DNA of 13,617 nt, from NCBI GenBank assembly GCA_025351205.1, contig JANXWI010000429.1, positions 1 to 13,617 on the forward strand. Direction: 5' to 3'. Shown piece by piece: positions 1-7,181 of this stretch. The notes under the pieces were generated by a model. That model was not told where the DNA came from. It ran no database searches and worked only from the letters and a program-made list of their open reading frames with translations. The stretch comes from Deinococcus sp. GTDB taxonomy: Bacteria > Deinococcota > Deinococci > Deinococcales > Deinococcaceae. A program made the position numbers and the translations under genes. Each line of letters opens with the position of its first letter. Position 1 is the stretch's first letter.

Positions 1-1875
1 GCCAGCGTGGGCAGTCCGGCGCTGATCCGGGCCTGCGGGGCGGTGCTGGGCTACGCCCGCAGCACCCAGCAGGGGCGGCTGGAGATGGTGCGCCGCCTTT
101 CGCGCTACGAGCCGGGCGCGCAGCTGCGCCTCAACGACTGGGCCTTGCGGGCGCTGGAGGTGTTCTCACCGCAGCACCAGACGGGCGCGGGCCAGCAGGG
201 CAGCACCCTGATCGGGGCGCTGAGCGAGACCCGCAGCGCGGGCGGGCGGCGGCGGCTGCGGGCCTGGCTGCGCTCGCCGCTACGCGACGCGCTGAGCATC
301 GCGGCGCGGCAGGGCGCGGTGGCGGCGCTGCTGGCGGCCCCCGACATCCGGCACGGCGCGCGCTCACTGCTGTACCGGGCGCACGACCTGGAGCGGCTGT
401 CGGCGCGGGTGGCGACCTGCCGGGCCGGGCCGCGCGAGGTGGCGGCACTCGCCCGCACGCTGGAGCTGCTGCCCGACGCCGCCGCGCTGCTGGAAGGTCA
501 GGACGGGCTGCTGGCCCAGCTCCGTGCGCGGCTGGGCGGCCTGCCGGAGGTGGTGGCCCTGATCCGGGCGGCGCTGGTGGACGACCCGCCCATCCGCAGC
601 GGCGAGGGCGGCCTGATCCGCGAGGGCTTCCATGCCCACCTGGACGCTCTGCGGGGCGAGGCGCTGGGCCACCGCGCCCAGATCGCCCAGCTGGAACTCT
701 CCGAGAGAATCCGCAGCGGTATTCCCAGCCTGAAGGTCGGGTACAACAGCGTGTTCGGGTATTACCTGGAGATCAGCACGGCCAACATCGGCAAGGTTCC
801 CGCCGACTACCGGCAGGTGGCCACACTTAAAGACCGTTCGCGCTTCACCCGCCCCGACCTGCGCGAACACGAGCGCGAGATCGCCCGGCTGGAGGGGGCC
901 GCAGACCGCCTGGAGGCCGAGGTCTACACCGGGTTGCGTGAACAGCTTGCTCAGCACGCTGAAGCCCTGAGTGAAGCGGCGGGCGCGGTCAGCGAACTCG
1001 ACGTGCTGGCCGCGCTGGCCGAGATCGCCGCCGAGCGCGGCTGGGTGCGGCCCGTGACGAGCGAACTCGGGCTGAACATCCGGCAGGCGCGGCATCCGGT
1101 GGTCGAGCGCAGTCTGGGTAGCGGGTATGTTCCCAACGACGCCGAGCTGCACCCGGAACGCCGCACCCTGATCATCACCGGCCCCAACATGGCGGGCAAG
1201 AGTACGTATCTGAGGACCGTGGCGCTGTGTGCCCTGCTGCATCAGATCGGCAGTTTCGTGCCCGCCGACAGCGCCGAGCTGCCGCTGTTCGACGCCATTC
1301 ACACCCGCATCGGGGCCAGCGACGACCTGGCGGGCGGGCGCAGCACCTTCATGGTGGAAATGTCAGAGCTGGCCGACATTCTGCATGGAGCGACGAACCG
1401 CAGCCTGGTGATTCTCGACGAGGTGGGGCGCGGAACCAGCACGCTGGACGGGCAGGCCATCGCCCAGGCCGCGCTGGAAGGGCTTCACGCCACCGGGGCC
1501 TACACGCTGTTCGCCACGCATTATTTCGAGTTGACGCGGCTGGAGGGCCAGCTTCCGGGCCTGCTCAACCTGCACGTGGCCGCCGAGGAAGATTCGCTGA
1601 TTGCCGGGGGCGGTGTTTCGGGCAAGGGGCTGACCTTCTACCATCAGGTGATGCCGGGGGCCGCCGCGCAGAGTTACGGGGTGGAGGTGGCGCGGCTGGC
1701 CGGGTTGCCGCAGGGGGTGACGGCGCGGGCCGCGCAGCTTCTGGCGGGGCTGAACGCGCAGGGGGACGACGGGGTGTTGACACGGGAGCTGGCGCGGCTT
1801 GATCTGGGGCGCATGACGCCGATGGGGGCGCTGGAGCTGCTTCAGGCCTGGCAGAAGGCGGCTCGGGGTGAGTAG
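1..1875 (+). CDS. mutS: DNA mismatch repair protein MutS (5'-truncated by window edge)
   Basis: MutS recognises base mismatches and small loops and, in an ATP-dependent way, recruits MutL. The frame is open from base 1, so the gene begins outside the window; 624 codons remain of a family usually about 850-900 residues, so the mismatch-reading domain I and probably most of domain II are missing. Visible are the core/lever start (TLIGALSETRSAGGRRRLR), the clamp region with GYNSVFGYYLEIS (about 739-777) and RSRFTRPDLREHE, then the ABC-type ATPase: Walker A GPNMAGKST at 1180-1206, Walker B LVILDE at 1405-1422, the signature GRGTSTLDG at 1426-1452, and the switch histidine of FATHYFEL at 1519. The C-terminus, with the DLGRMTPMGALELL helix, is intact and ends in TAG. 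The identification is secure. The promoter and any stress-response operator lie outside the window. A 635-bp repeat-bearing spacer separates it from the Nudix-mutL pair, so the two need not be co-transcribed. Confidence 0.97.
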   Translation, partial: ASVGSPALIRACGAVLGYARSTQQGRLEMVRRLSRYEPGAQLRLNDWALRALEVFSPQHQTGAGQQGSTLIGALSETRSAGGRRRLRAWLRSPLRDALSIAARQGAVAALLAAPDIRHGARSLLYRAHDLERLSARVATCRAGPREVAALARTLELLPDAAALLEGQDGLLAQLRARLGGLPEVVALIRAALVDDPPIRSGEGGLIREGFHAHLDALRGEALGHRAQIAQLELSERIRSGIPSLKVGYNSVFGYYLEISTANIGKVPADYRQVATLKDRSRFTRPDLREHEREIARLEGAADRLEAEVYTGLREQLAQHAEALSEAAGAVSELDVLAALAEIAAERGWVRPVTSELGLNIRQARHPVVERSLGSGYVPNDAELHPERRTLIITGPNMAGKSTYLRTVALCALLHQIGSFVPADSAELPLFDAIHTRIGASDDLAGGRSTFMVEMSELADILHGATNRSLVILDEVGRGTSTLDGQAIAQAALEGLHATGAYTLFATHYFELTRLEGQLPGLLNLHVAAEEDSLIAGGGVSGKGLTFYHQVMPGAAAQSYGVEVARLAGLPQGVTARAAQLLAGLNAQGDDGVLTRELARLDLGRMTPMGALELLQAWQKAARGE

Positions 1876-2052
1876 CGTTGGAGTGTCTTTTCGGGCTTTG
1901 GCTTTGAGCTTTTGCGTTCACCCCACCCCCAGCCCCTACCCCCGCCGGGCGGCTGGCTGGTCGTCGGGGGCGGCCCCTCCTCTGGCTAGACTGATCAACG
2001 CGTCCTTGGTCAGAGCGGTAGGGGGGCTTACAGAACCGTCAAGCGCTGCGCT

Positions 2053-2117
2053 ATCTGGAAGGCGGGTCGGCTCATCCGGCGGGGTATTGACCCTGGTTTT
2101 ACCCATCTGGAAGGCGG
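2053..2117 (+). repeat. Pair of 13-nt direct repeats ATCTGGAAGGCGG
   Basis: The exact word ATCTGGAAGGCGG is present at 2053-2065 and 2105-2117, start to start 52 nt. A third partial form (ACTGGAAGG) follows at about 2134-2142. The similar word CATCTGAAAGC occurs in the 15-bp tandem repeat at 9326-9355. The role is unknown; it may be a remnant of a short dispersed repeat. Confidence 0.55.
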
Positions 2118-2280
2118 AAATCCGCTTCTTGACACTGGAAGGTTTGAGGGTTCATCTCAGTCACGGAATTGCCTGGGCGCAGCTTTGATCCGCCGAAGGC
2201 TGTGCGGCAATGATCTTTCAGGGCTGCCTGGTCATTCTCACGACCCGTTTTTATCGCAGAGCGTTGGCGAGGTGTGGCAC

Positions 2281-2345
2281 TTACCCCTCGCCCCTTGCGG
2301 GAGAGGGGCGCTGCACAGCAGCAGGGTGAGGGGGCGACCCAGCAA
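2281..2345 (+). repeat. Dispersed hairpin repeat, type B (direct orientation)
   Basis: A near-palindrome at 2284-2308 has 10-nt arms CCCCTCGCCC / GGGAGAGGGG with one mismatch and a 5-nt loop. It is followed by GCGCTG and GCAGCAGGGTGAGGGGGCGA. The reverse complement of this stretch matches 7871-7953 in almost every position over its 40-nt core, so it is a two-copy (or larger) family within the window. It may fold in RNA or act as a REP-like element. Confidence 0.75.
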
Positions 2346-2417
2346 GCGCCGACAACCGCTCCCGCTTGGCCTTTTGCCCCTCCCTCGTCGTGAACAGACG
2401 CGCCTGGCCACGCCACT

Positions 2418-2463
2418 CCTCCCCCGTGAGGGGGGAGGCTGGGAGGGGGTGGACGGGCTGAGC
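2418..2463 (+). repeat. Dispersed hairpin repeat, type A, partial copy before the Nudix gene
   Basis: A perfect 8-bp stem CCTCCCCC / GGGGGAGG (2418-2425 and 2431-2438) has a 5-nt loop GTGAG. It is followed by GGGAGGGGGTGGACGGGCTG, nearly identical to the copy at 10489-10533. The GTTTTTAG 5' module and the terminal CTGTCC..ACCAT motif found in other copies are missing. The position where the terminal motif would fall (about 65 nt beyond AGGGGGT) is occupied by the Nudix start codon, so this copy is truncated or has decayed. Confidence 0.75.
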
Positions 2464-2510
2464 ACCTCAAGAAGTCAACCGATATTTGCAAAACTCGACA
2501 GGCCCCCGTC

Positions 2511-3017
2511 ATGACCGTCACCGATCACGTCCTGTGGCAGGGCCTCGAAATCCTGCACACCTGGGAAACTGGCACCGCGCCTCCTGCTGGCCTCCCGGTG
2601 CGGCAGGTGAGCGGCGTCTGTTTTACGGAGACGAGTTTCACGGGGGCGAATTTCACGGGGGCGGGCGCGGTGGTTCTAGTATCTACAGACGGACACGCCT
2701 GGACGCTTCCGGGGGGGCACCCTGAGGGGGCCGAAATGCCGGAGCAGACGCTGGCCCGCGAGGTGCTGGAGGAAGCCTGCGCCGAGGTGCTGGCCTGCAC
2801 GCTGATCGGCTGGCAGCGCGTGGACGACCCACGTGAGCCGCCGTATCTGCAACTCAGGTACGCGGCGCGGGTGCGGCCAGACGACTTTTTGCCCCGGCAC
2901 GAGACGCTTCACCGCCGCCTGGTTTCCCGGCAGGAGGTACTGAGCATCCTGAGCTGGGGCCAGTCTCCCATTGCTGCCGAGCTGTTGCGGGTAGCCTCGG
3001 AAGCGGACCTGCCATGA
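2511..3017 (+). CDS. Nudix hydrolase, translationally coupled to mutL
   Basis: A 168-residue cytosolic Nudix-fold enzyme, expected to hydrolyse a nucleoside diphosphate linked to another moiety, with metal held by the Nudix-box glutamates. The box spans about residues 69-91: G69-x5-E75-x7-R83-E84-V85-x-E87-E88-x-C90-A91. It matches the consensus except that the usual glycine near the end is cysteine (C90). The preceding strand and turn AVVLVSTDG..WTLPGG are typical. The stop TGA overlaps the mutL ATG (ATGA), so the two are an operon. An odd feature is three consecutive 5-residue units, CFTET-SFTGA-NFTGA (residues 37-51), the last two encoded by a 15-bp tandem duplication just before the Nudix core. 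There is only a weak AGG-like ribosome site upstream of the ATG; no other in-frame start is better. The substrate cannot be read from the sequence. A nucleotide-pool cleaning role beside mutL is an inference from context. Confidence 0.9.
   Translation: MTVTDHVLWQGLEILHTWETGTAPPAGLPVRQVSGVCFTETSFTGANFTGAGAVVLVSTDGHAWTLPGGHPEGAEMPEQTLAREVLEEACAEVLACTLIGWQRVDDPREPPYLQLRYAARVRPDDFLPRHETLHRRLVSRQEVLSILSWGQSPIAAELLRVASEADLP
2634..2663 (+). repeat. 15-bp in-frame tandem duplication in the Nudix gene
   Basis: Two adjacent 15-bp units (2634-2648 and 2649-2663) share TTCACGGGGGCG and encode SFTGA and NFTGA. A diverged third unit precedes them (CFTET). The period is exactly five codons, so the frame is preserved. 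Confidence 0.85.
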
Positions 3018-4717
3018 CCCCCATCCGCATTCTTCCCCCCGAAATTGCCCGGCAGATTGCCGCTGGTGAGGTGGTGTCGCGCCCGCTCGACGCCGTGCGG
3101 GAGCTGCTCGACAACGCGCTGGACGCCGGGGCCACCCGCATCGAGGTCGAGCTGACGGCGGGCGGCCTGGGCCAGGTCACGGTGCGCGACAACGGGGCGG
3201 GCATTCCGGCGGCTCAGGTGCAGCTGGCCCCGCTGCGGCACGCCACCTCCAAGCTGGAAAGCGTCGAGCGCGTGACCACGCTGGGATTCCGGGGCGAGGC
3301 GCTGTGGGCCATGAGCCAGGCCGGACGCCTGACGCTCACCACCCGTCCGGCGGCGCAACTGGGAGCCGCGCAGCTCACGGCGCACGGTGACGAGGTGGCG
3401 GTATCGCGCGTGTCTGCCGCCGCCGGAACCAGCGTGACGGTGGCGCAGCTGTTCGCCCACCAGCCCGCCCGCCTGCGCACCCAGGCCGCCCCGGCAGCCG
3501 AGGGCCGCGAGGTCACGGCGCTGCTCAGCCGCTACGTGCTGCACCGGCCCGGCCTGCACTGGCGCCTGACGCTGGACGCCGAGCTGAGGCTGCAACACGC
3601 CCCGGCGGACACGCGCGGCGCAGTGGGAAGCGTGTACGGCCCGCTCAGTTCCAACCGGGTGCTGAAAGTCGATACGCCACTGGTCAGCGGCGTGCTGAGC
3701 CGCCCGGAGCTGACGCGCCCACGCCGGGACCGGATGCACTTCTCGGTCAACGGGCGGCCCGTCCAGGTCCCACCCGAGCTGGAAAAGGCAGTGATCGACG
3801 GCTACGCCGAGCTGCTGCCCGCCGGACAGGCCCCGCTGTGCGTGCTCGACCTGCATCTGCCGCCCGAGGACGTGAACCCGAACGTGCATCCGGCCAAGGC
3901 CCAGGTGGCGATTGCCGACCTTCCGGCGGTGGCCGAGCGGCTGCGGCTGGCGGTGCAATCGGCCCTGGCCTCGCAGCCGCTGGCCGGGCAGGTTCCGGCG
4001 CTGCGTGCGCCCGCCGAACCGCTGGCGCTGGCAGGGCAGATGCCGCCGCCCGGCAGTTTCCCAGTCCTTCGCCCCCTGGGCGTCCACGCCGAGCTGTACC
4101 TGCTGGCCGAGGCGTGCGGGCCACCGGGTGAGCGCGGGGACCTGTGGATCATCGACGTTCACGCCGCGCACGAGCGGGTGCTGTACGAACGCTTCGCGGC
4201 ACTTCTGGAGCAGGCGCAGCCGCTGGAGCTGTCCCAGCCGGAACTGCTGCACCTGACGCCGGGGCAGCTGGCCCGCCTGGACGAACGTGGGGCCGGGCTG
4301 CGCGCCTGGGGCCTGGACATCGAGGCGTTCGGGGCCGGGCTGGCGCGGCTGCGTTCACTGCCCGCCGCCTTCGCTGCCCTGAAGGTGCCCAGGCTGCACG
4401 AGTTGATCGTGGAGACCGTGCTGGGCGAGTCGCCCGACCCGCGCCGCGAGCTGATCGGGCGGCTGGCCTGTGCGCCCGCCCTCAGGGCCGGACACGTCAC
4501 GCTTGAGCGCGGCGAGCGCGTGCTGGCCGAACTCGCCGCCTGTACCCAGCCCTGGGCCTGCCCGCACGGACGCCCCACCGTGCTGCGCCTGTCCGAGCGC
4601 GACCTGGCCCACAGCTTCGGGCGGCGCGGCCCGAGAGAGGTGGCGCGTGGCCGTGACCTGCGCGACGAACGGGTACAGGTCGGAGACGGTATGAGTGTTT
4701 CGATTGAATCCGAGTAG
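3014..4717 (+). CDS. mutL: DNA mismatch repair protein MutL
   Basis: A 567-residue MutL, which couples mismatch recognition by MutS to strand incision and removal. The N-terminal GHKL ATPase is complete: E30..N34 in RELLDNALDAGA, DNGAG at 59-63, HATSKL at 76-81 and GFRGEAL at 91-97. The C-terminal dimerisation/endonuclease part has DVHAAHERVLYE at 381-392, which fits DQHA(x)2E(x)4E with Q replaced by V, then CPHGRP at 516-521 and FGR near the end. The motif usually written ACR is ACA at 485-487. This pattern agrees with MutL of organisms without MutH, where MutL itself nicks, but the two substitutions leave activity open. The linker between the domains (about residues 310-360) is Pro/Ala/Leu-rich. 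The start is fixed by the ATGA overlap with the Nudix gene and by the family-typical opening IRILPPEIARQIAAGEVV. Confidence 0.97.
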   Translation: MTPIRILPPEIARQIAAGEVVSRPLDAVRELLDNALDAGATRIEVELTAGGLGQVTVRDNGAGIPAAQVQLAPLRHATSKLESVERVTTLGFRGEALWAMSQAGRLTLTTRPAAQLGAAQLTAHGDEVAVSRVSAAAGTSVTVAQLFAHQPARLRTQAAPAAEGREVTALLSRYVLHRPGLHWRLTLDAELRLQHAPADTRGAVGSVYGPLSSNRVLKVDTPLVSGVLSRPELTRPRRDRMHFSVNGRPVQVPPELEKAVIDGYAELLPAGQAPLCVLDLHLPPEDVNPNVHPAKAQVAIADLPAVAERLRLAVQSALASQPLAGQVPALRAPAEPLALAGQMPPPGSFPVLRPLGVHAELYLLAEACGPPGERGDLWIIDVHAAHERVLYERFAALLEQAQPLELSQPELLHLTPGQLARLDERGAGLRAWGLDIEAFGAGLARLRSLPAAFAALKVPRLHELIVETVLGESPDPRRELIGRLACAPALRAGHVTLERGERVLAELAACTQPWACPHGRPTVLRLSERDLAHSFGRRGPREVARGRDLRDERVQVGDGMSVSIESE

Positions 4718-4741
4718 TTTTCAGGGCCTATCTGCACGAGC

Positions 4742-4914
4742 CGATGGTTCAGACAGGTTTCAAAACGAAACATTCGATGCCGGTGGACAAAGCGTTTTTA
4801 GCCCCTCTCCTTTGACTGGTACAGACCGGAGAGAGGCGGTAAACAGGCCAGGCGTTCCAGACGGCGTCTCCTTGATCCATTTCGTCCTGCCCCCCAAAAC
4901 TGTCCGCACTATTG
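4742..4914 (+). mobile_element. MITE-like dispersed repeat, copy 1 (type A)
   Basis: The left end ATGGTTCAGACAG (4744-4756) and the right end CTGTCCGCACTAT (4900-4912) are inverted relative to each other (10 of 13 positions). Inside are GTTTTTAGCCCCTC at 4794-4807, a disrupted hairpin, and a 65-nt 3' arm starting AGGCGGTAAAC that reaches the terminal motif. A GACTGGTACAG module (from about 4814) replaces the right arm of the C/G hairpin seen in the copy at 10426. The copy fills most of the mutL-phosphodiesterase spacer and encodes no plausible protein. I see no clear target duplication. Confidence 0.65.
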
Positions 4915-4975
4915 AGTGTACAGGGTTACGTCGAAAGTCCAGACGAGGCTGACCACCCGCTGAACCCTGGACCGC

Positions 4976-4981
4976 TATCCT
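4976..4981 (+). promoter_or_regulatory. Extended-start -10 box TATCCT, leaderless pattern
   Basis: TATCCT lies 6 nt before the ATG at 4988, so transcription would begin at or next to the start codon. No ribosome-binding site is present, which supports leaderless translation. No convincing -35 is seen. Confidence 0.6.
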
Positions 4982-4987
4982 GAGCGC

Positions 4988-5680
4988 ATGACCGCCACTG
5001 CCGCCCCTCTCCTGCTGGGCCACCGGGGTTCGCCCCGCGCCGAACGTGAGAACACCATGCCCAGCTTTCAGGCCGCGCTGAACGCCGGTCTGGACGGCGT
5101 GGAGCTGGACGTGCGGCGGCTCTCGGACGGCGGGCTGGTGATTCACCACGACCTGAACCTGCCGGACGGACGCGCCCTGAACACCCTGAACGCCGCCGAC
5201 GTACCGCCGGAGGTGCCCACCCTGGACGCTCTGCTGGCCTGGGCCTTTGACACCCACGCCTACCTGAACATCGAGATCAAGTTCGAGGGCGCGCGGCCCG
5301 ATGACCGGGTGGCCGGGACGCTGCGGGCCATCCGGCGGCACGGGCTGGGTGAGCGGGTGATCGTGAGCAGTTTCAGCCCGCTGATGCTGGCGGTGGCCCG
5401 CGATCTGGCCCCCAGCATCGAGCGCGGCTTCCTGTATCACCGCTCGTATACCATCGGCATCGACCTCGTACCCGTGGTGGCGCGGCGGCTGAAGGTGGCG
5501 GCGCTGCACCCGCATTTCAGCCTGATCGATCAGCCTCTGATGAACATGGCCCGCAGCGAGGGCTGGCGCGTGAACGCCTGGACGGTCAACGACTCGGCAG
5601 AGGTGGCCCGCCTGAGAGCACTGGGAATAGACGCCCTGATCGGGGACGTGCCGGAGGTGCTGCTCAGGGCCAGAGAATAA
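4988..5680 (+). CDS. Glycerophosphodiester phosphodiesterase
   Basis: A 230-residue GDPD-family enzyme that hydrolyses glycerophosphodiesters to an alcohol and sn-glycerol 3-phosphate in phospholipid turnover. The TIM-barrel motifs are all present: GHRG with H12 and R13, ENT at 21-23, the metal/catalytic residues E39 and D41 in GVELDVRRLSDG, and H54-D55 in HHDL. Later strands NIEIKFEG, VSSFSP and VNAWTVND are typical. There is no signal peptide, so it is probably cytosolic, and the length is usual for the short UgpQ-like form. The start is supported by the TATCCT box 6 nt upstream. The gene stands alone between two repeat-bearing spacers. The last codons before TAA (GCC AGA GAA) may overlap the degraded left end of the downstream repeat copy. 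Substrate preference cannot be read from the sequence. Confidence 0.93.
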   Translation: MTATAAPLLLGHRGSPRAERENTMPSFQAALNAGLDGVELDVRRLSDGGLVIHHDLNLPDGRALNTLNAADVPPEVPTLDALLAWAFDTHAYLNIEIKFEGARPDDRVAGTLRAIRRHGLGERVIVSSFSPLMLAVARDLAPSIERGFLYHRSYTIGIDLVPVVARRLKVAALHPHFSLIDQPLMNMARSEGWRVNAWTVNDSAEVARLRALGIDALIGDVPEVLLRARE

Positions 5681-5892
5681 CCACGGAGCCGCCGGTAGTC
5701 AATGGAGTGGGGGGTTTGGTTCTGGCCCCTCCCCTTTGAGGGTGGAGGTTGGGACTGGCACAGCGTCTTGTCCAGAGCAGCGCCCCTGGGGACGCTTGGC
5801 CGCTCGGAACGAGAGGGGGTGAACGGGCCGGACATCCAAGACAGCGTTTTCCCAATCTCCTCAAACTGAGAACGATCAACTGTCCAAACCAT
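5665..5892 (+). mobile_element. MITE-like dispersed repeat, copy 2, with about 60-bp extra block
   Basis: A GGTTCTGGCCCCTCC core at 5718-5732 and a hairpin CCTCCCCTTTGAGGGTGGAGG are followed by GTTGGG, then an extra block of about 60 nt (5754-5813). The block starts ACTGGCACAG and contains the inverted pair AGCGTC/GACGCT. The family sequence resumes at AGGGGGTGAACGGGC (5814) and, after exactly 65 nt, ends in CTGTCCAAACCAT (5880-5892). The left end is weak (CAGGGCCAGAGAA, 7 of 13) and would lie inside the 3' end of the phosphodiesterase gene. Without the extra block the element is about 168 bp, like the other copies. Confidence 0.6.
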
Positions 5893-5939
5893 ATCTCAGG
5901 GAGGCAAAAAATAGGTTCAACAGGCTTTGTGGCCGTCCA

Positions 5940-6323
5940 TCAAACCGTAACGCTCAGGTGTTCCCCTTCCACGATCTCCAGGCGATTGCCGAACGGGTCG
6001 TGCAGAAACACCCGGCGCGTGGGCGCGAGTTGCGCGTCTTCCCGAACCTCGACGCCAAACGCCTCGGCGCGCGCCAGCACAGCGTTCAGGTCGGCGCAGC
6101 GGAAGCAGGGGTGGCCCTTCCTGCGCGGCGAAAAGTCCGGCACGGTGCCGGTATGGAGCTGCTGCCCACCCGGCAGGGCAAACCAGACGCCGCCGTTTGG
6201 CTGCAAGGCGGCGGGCTTTTCCAGTTCTTTCAGGCCCAGGAAGCCGCCGTAGAAGGCCCGCGCCGCCGCTTCATGGCCGGGCGGGGCCTCGATCTGAAGG
6301 TGGTCCAGGCCGGTCAGCGTCAC
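5940..6323 (-). CDS. VOC-superfamily (glyoxalase/bleomycin-resistance fold) protein
   Basis: A 127-residue single-unit vicinal-oxygen-chelate protein built of the two beta-alpha-beta-beta-beta modules expected: GLDHLQIEAPPG with H8 at the start, H57 in QLHTG, GHPCFRCADL with H71, and the closing DPFGNRLEIVE with E116. H8, H71 and E116 could be metal ligands, as in glyoxalase-like enzymes. The start codon is GTG at 6323, six nt after the TGA of the TrmB-family gene, so it is the second gene of that unit and probably translationally coupled. The reaction is not assignable: members include dioxygenases, lyases and drug-binding proteins. Family membership is sure; function is open. Confidence 0.88.
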   Translation of the reverse strand: MTLTGLDHLQIEAPPGHEAAARAFYGGFLGLKELEKPAALQPNGGVWFALPGGQQLHTGTVPDFSPRRKGHPCFRCADLNAVLARAEAFGVEVREDAQLAPTRRVFLHDPFGNRLEIVEGEHLSVTV

Positions 6324-6329
6324 CTGAAC

Positions 6330-7109
6330 TCAGACCGTGGCCTGCTTCGCCAGGGCCTTCACCGGTGCTTTTGTCGGGGCCTTCGGCTGTACCTGCCTCG
6401 CGGCCAGTTCCACGTACCCTTCGATCAGGTGGACGATCACCGGATTGTGGGTGTGGACGCCGTGGGCCTCTCTCGCCTGGGCCTGACCATCGGAAGACGC
6501 GTCGGGCGTTCCAGCCGCTTCGGGGGTGGGCGTTTCGGGAATGGACGTCACGAAGTGGGCGATCACGGCGGCCTCACCGTCGCGGGCCAGCAGGAAGGCG
6601 CGTTCGCCCACCATCGCCACGGCGGGCAGGCCCACCAGAGGCGTCATGGCGACCTTCACGCCCCTGGGGGTCAGTTTTTCCAGCTCTGCGGCCAGTTCCG
6701 GTTCCCCGGCCATGAACAGCGTGCGGCGGGCGTTGAGCGTCAGGTCCTCGCACATGCTGCGCAGCGCCGCCTCACCGTACAGGTGGTAGACCGCCTCGGG
6801 GGCCGGGTCGGGAGCAAGCCGCGAGAGGTCGCGGTCCAGCGCCCCCAGCCGGTCATCGAAGGCGCGGCGCGAGCGGGCCAGGTACTCGCGTGCCGAGAGC
6901 GGCGCGTATTCCAGCGGACTCTGACCCACCTTGGCGGCCAGCCCCCGGCCCTCCAGGCGTTCGAGCGTCTCGTAGATTTTGGGCCTGGGGATTCCGGCCT
7001 GCCGGGCCACACGGGCCGGAACCGCCCGGCCCAGCGCCAGCAGGGCGGTGTAGGCGCGGGCTTCGTACTCGGTCAGACCCAGGGCCTGAAGATGGATGAC
7101 GGCACTCAT
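6330..7109 (-). CDS. TrmB-family transcriptional regulator
   Basis: A 259-residue protein with an N-terminal TrmB-type winged helix: LQALGLTEYEARAYTALLAL (7-26) and VARQAGIPRPKIYETLERLE (34-53, recognition helix around 40-53). A coiled segment (about 70-100) and a C-terminal effector-like domain (about 105-200, with LFMAGEPELAAELEKLTPRG) follow. After a low-complexity Pro/Ala/Asp linker (about 190-215) a short conserved block (VHTHNPVIVHLIEGYVEL) is followed by a Lys/Ala-rich tail, KAPTKAPVKALAKQ, of four-residue units. TrmB relatives mostly sense sugars in archaea; bacterial members control varied genes. A TATCCT box lies 8 nt before the ATG. It is followed by the VOC gene after 6 nt and may control it, which is inference. 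Confidence 0.85.
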   Translation of the reverse strand: MSAVIHLQALGLTEYEARAYTALLALGRAVPARVARQAGIPRPKIYETLERLEGRGLAAKVGQSPLEYAPLSAREYLARSRRAFDDRLGALDRDLSRLAPDPAPEAVYHLYGEAALRSMCEDLTLNARRTLFMAGEPELAAELEKLTPRGVKVAMTPLVGLPAVAMVGERAFLLARDGEAAVIAHFVTSIPETPTPEAAGTPDASSDGQAQAREAHGVHTHNPVIVHLIEGYVELAARQVQPKAPTKAPVKALAKQATV

Positions 7110-7117
7110 TCAGGTAC

Positions 7118-7123
7118 AGGATA
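7118..7123 (-). promoter_or_regulatory. -10 box TATCCT of the TrmB-VOC unit
   Basis: On the minus strand TATCCT is followed by 8 nt and then the ATG at 7109. There is no ribosome-binding site, so the mRNA is probably leaderless or has a leader of a few nt. Confidence 0.5.
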
Positions 7124-7181
7124 CGCGCATCTGACACGGAAGGCCCGAATCGGTGTAGTCAATTGGGCACAACCGATCTGC

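Larger units (their letters stand above)
1876..2510. other. 635-bp spacer between mutS and the Nudix gene, no convincing gene
   Basis: The two open frames here (1868-2188 and 2185-2514, +) have repetitive, low-complexity translations with no recognisable domain and overlap repeats, so I do not call them genes. The left part (about 1920-1980) is C- and G-run-rich. A 13-nt word ATCTGGAAGGCGG occurs twice (2053-2065 and 2105-2117). A TTGACA hexamer lies at 2129-2134, but no good -10 follows at 16-18 nt. The right half holds two dispersed hairpin repeats (2281-2345 and 2418-2463). I saw no tRNA, riboswitch or clear palindromic operator. Confidence 0.6.

Noticed and set aside
364..1302. 312-codon minus-strand frame over mutS
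   Set aside because: Antisense shadow of the mutS core and ATPase; it has no motifs of its own.
2284..2308. C/G hairpins as Rho-independent terminators (also at 2418-2438 and 10489-10509)
   Set aside because: The stems are good but lack a following T run, and the same hairpins recur before genes as well as after them, so they are treated as dispersed repeats.
1876..2510. Palindromic radiation/desiccation response motif before the Nudix-mutL unit
   Set aside because: I looked for a TTATG..CATAA-type palindrome in the spacer and found none; any site controlling mutS would lie outside the window.
1868..2514. Two small plus-strand frames in the mutS-Nudix spacer (106 and 109 codons)
   Set aside because: No domain, no plausible ribosome site, and the second is largely made of the dispersed hairpin repeats.
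2909..4252. 447-codon minus-strand frame over mutL
   Set aside because: Antisense to mutL, whose motifs are complete; the translation is compositionally biased.
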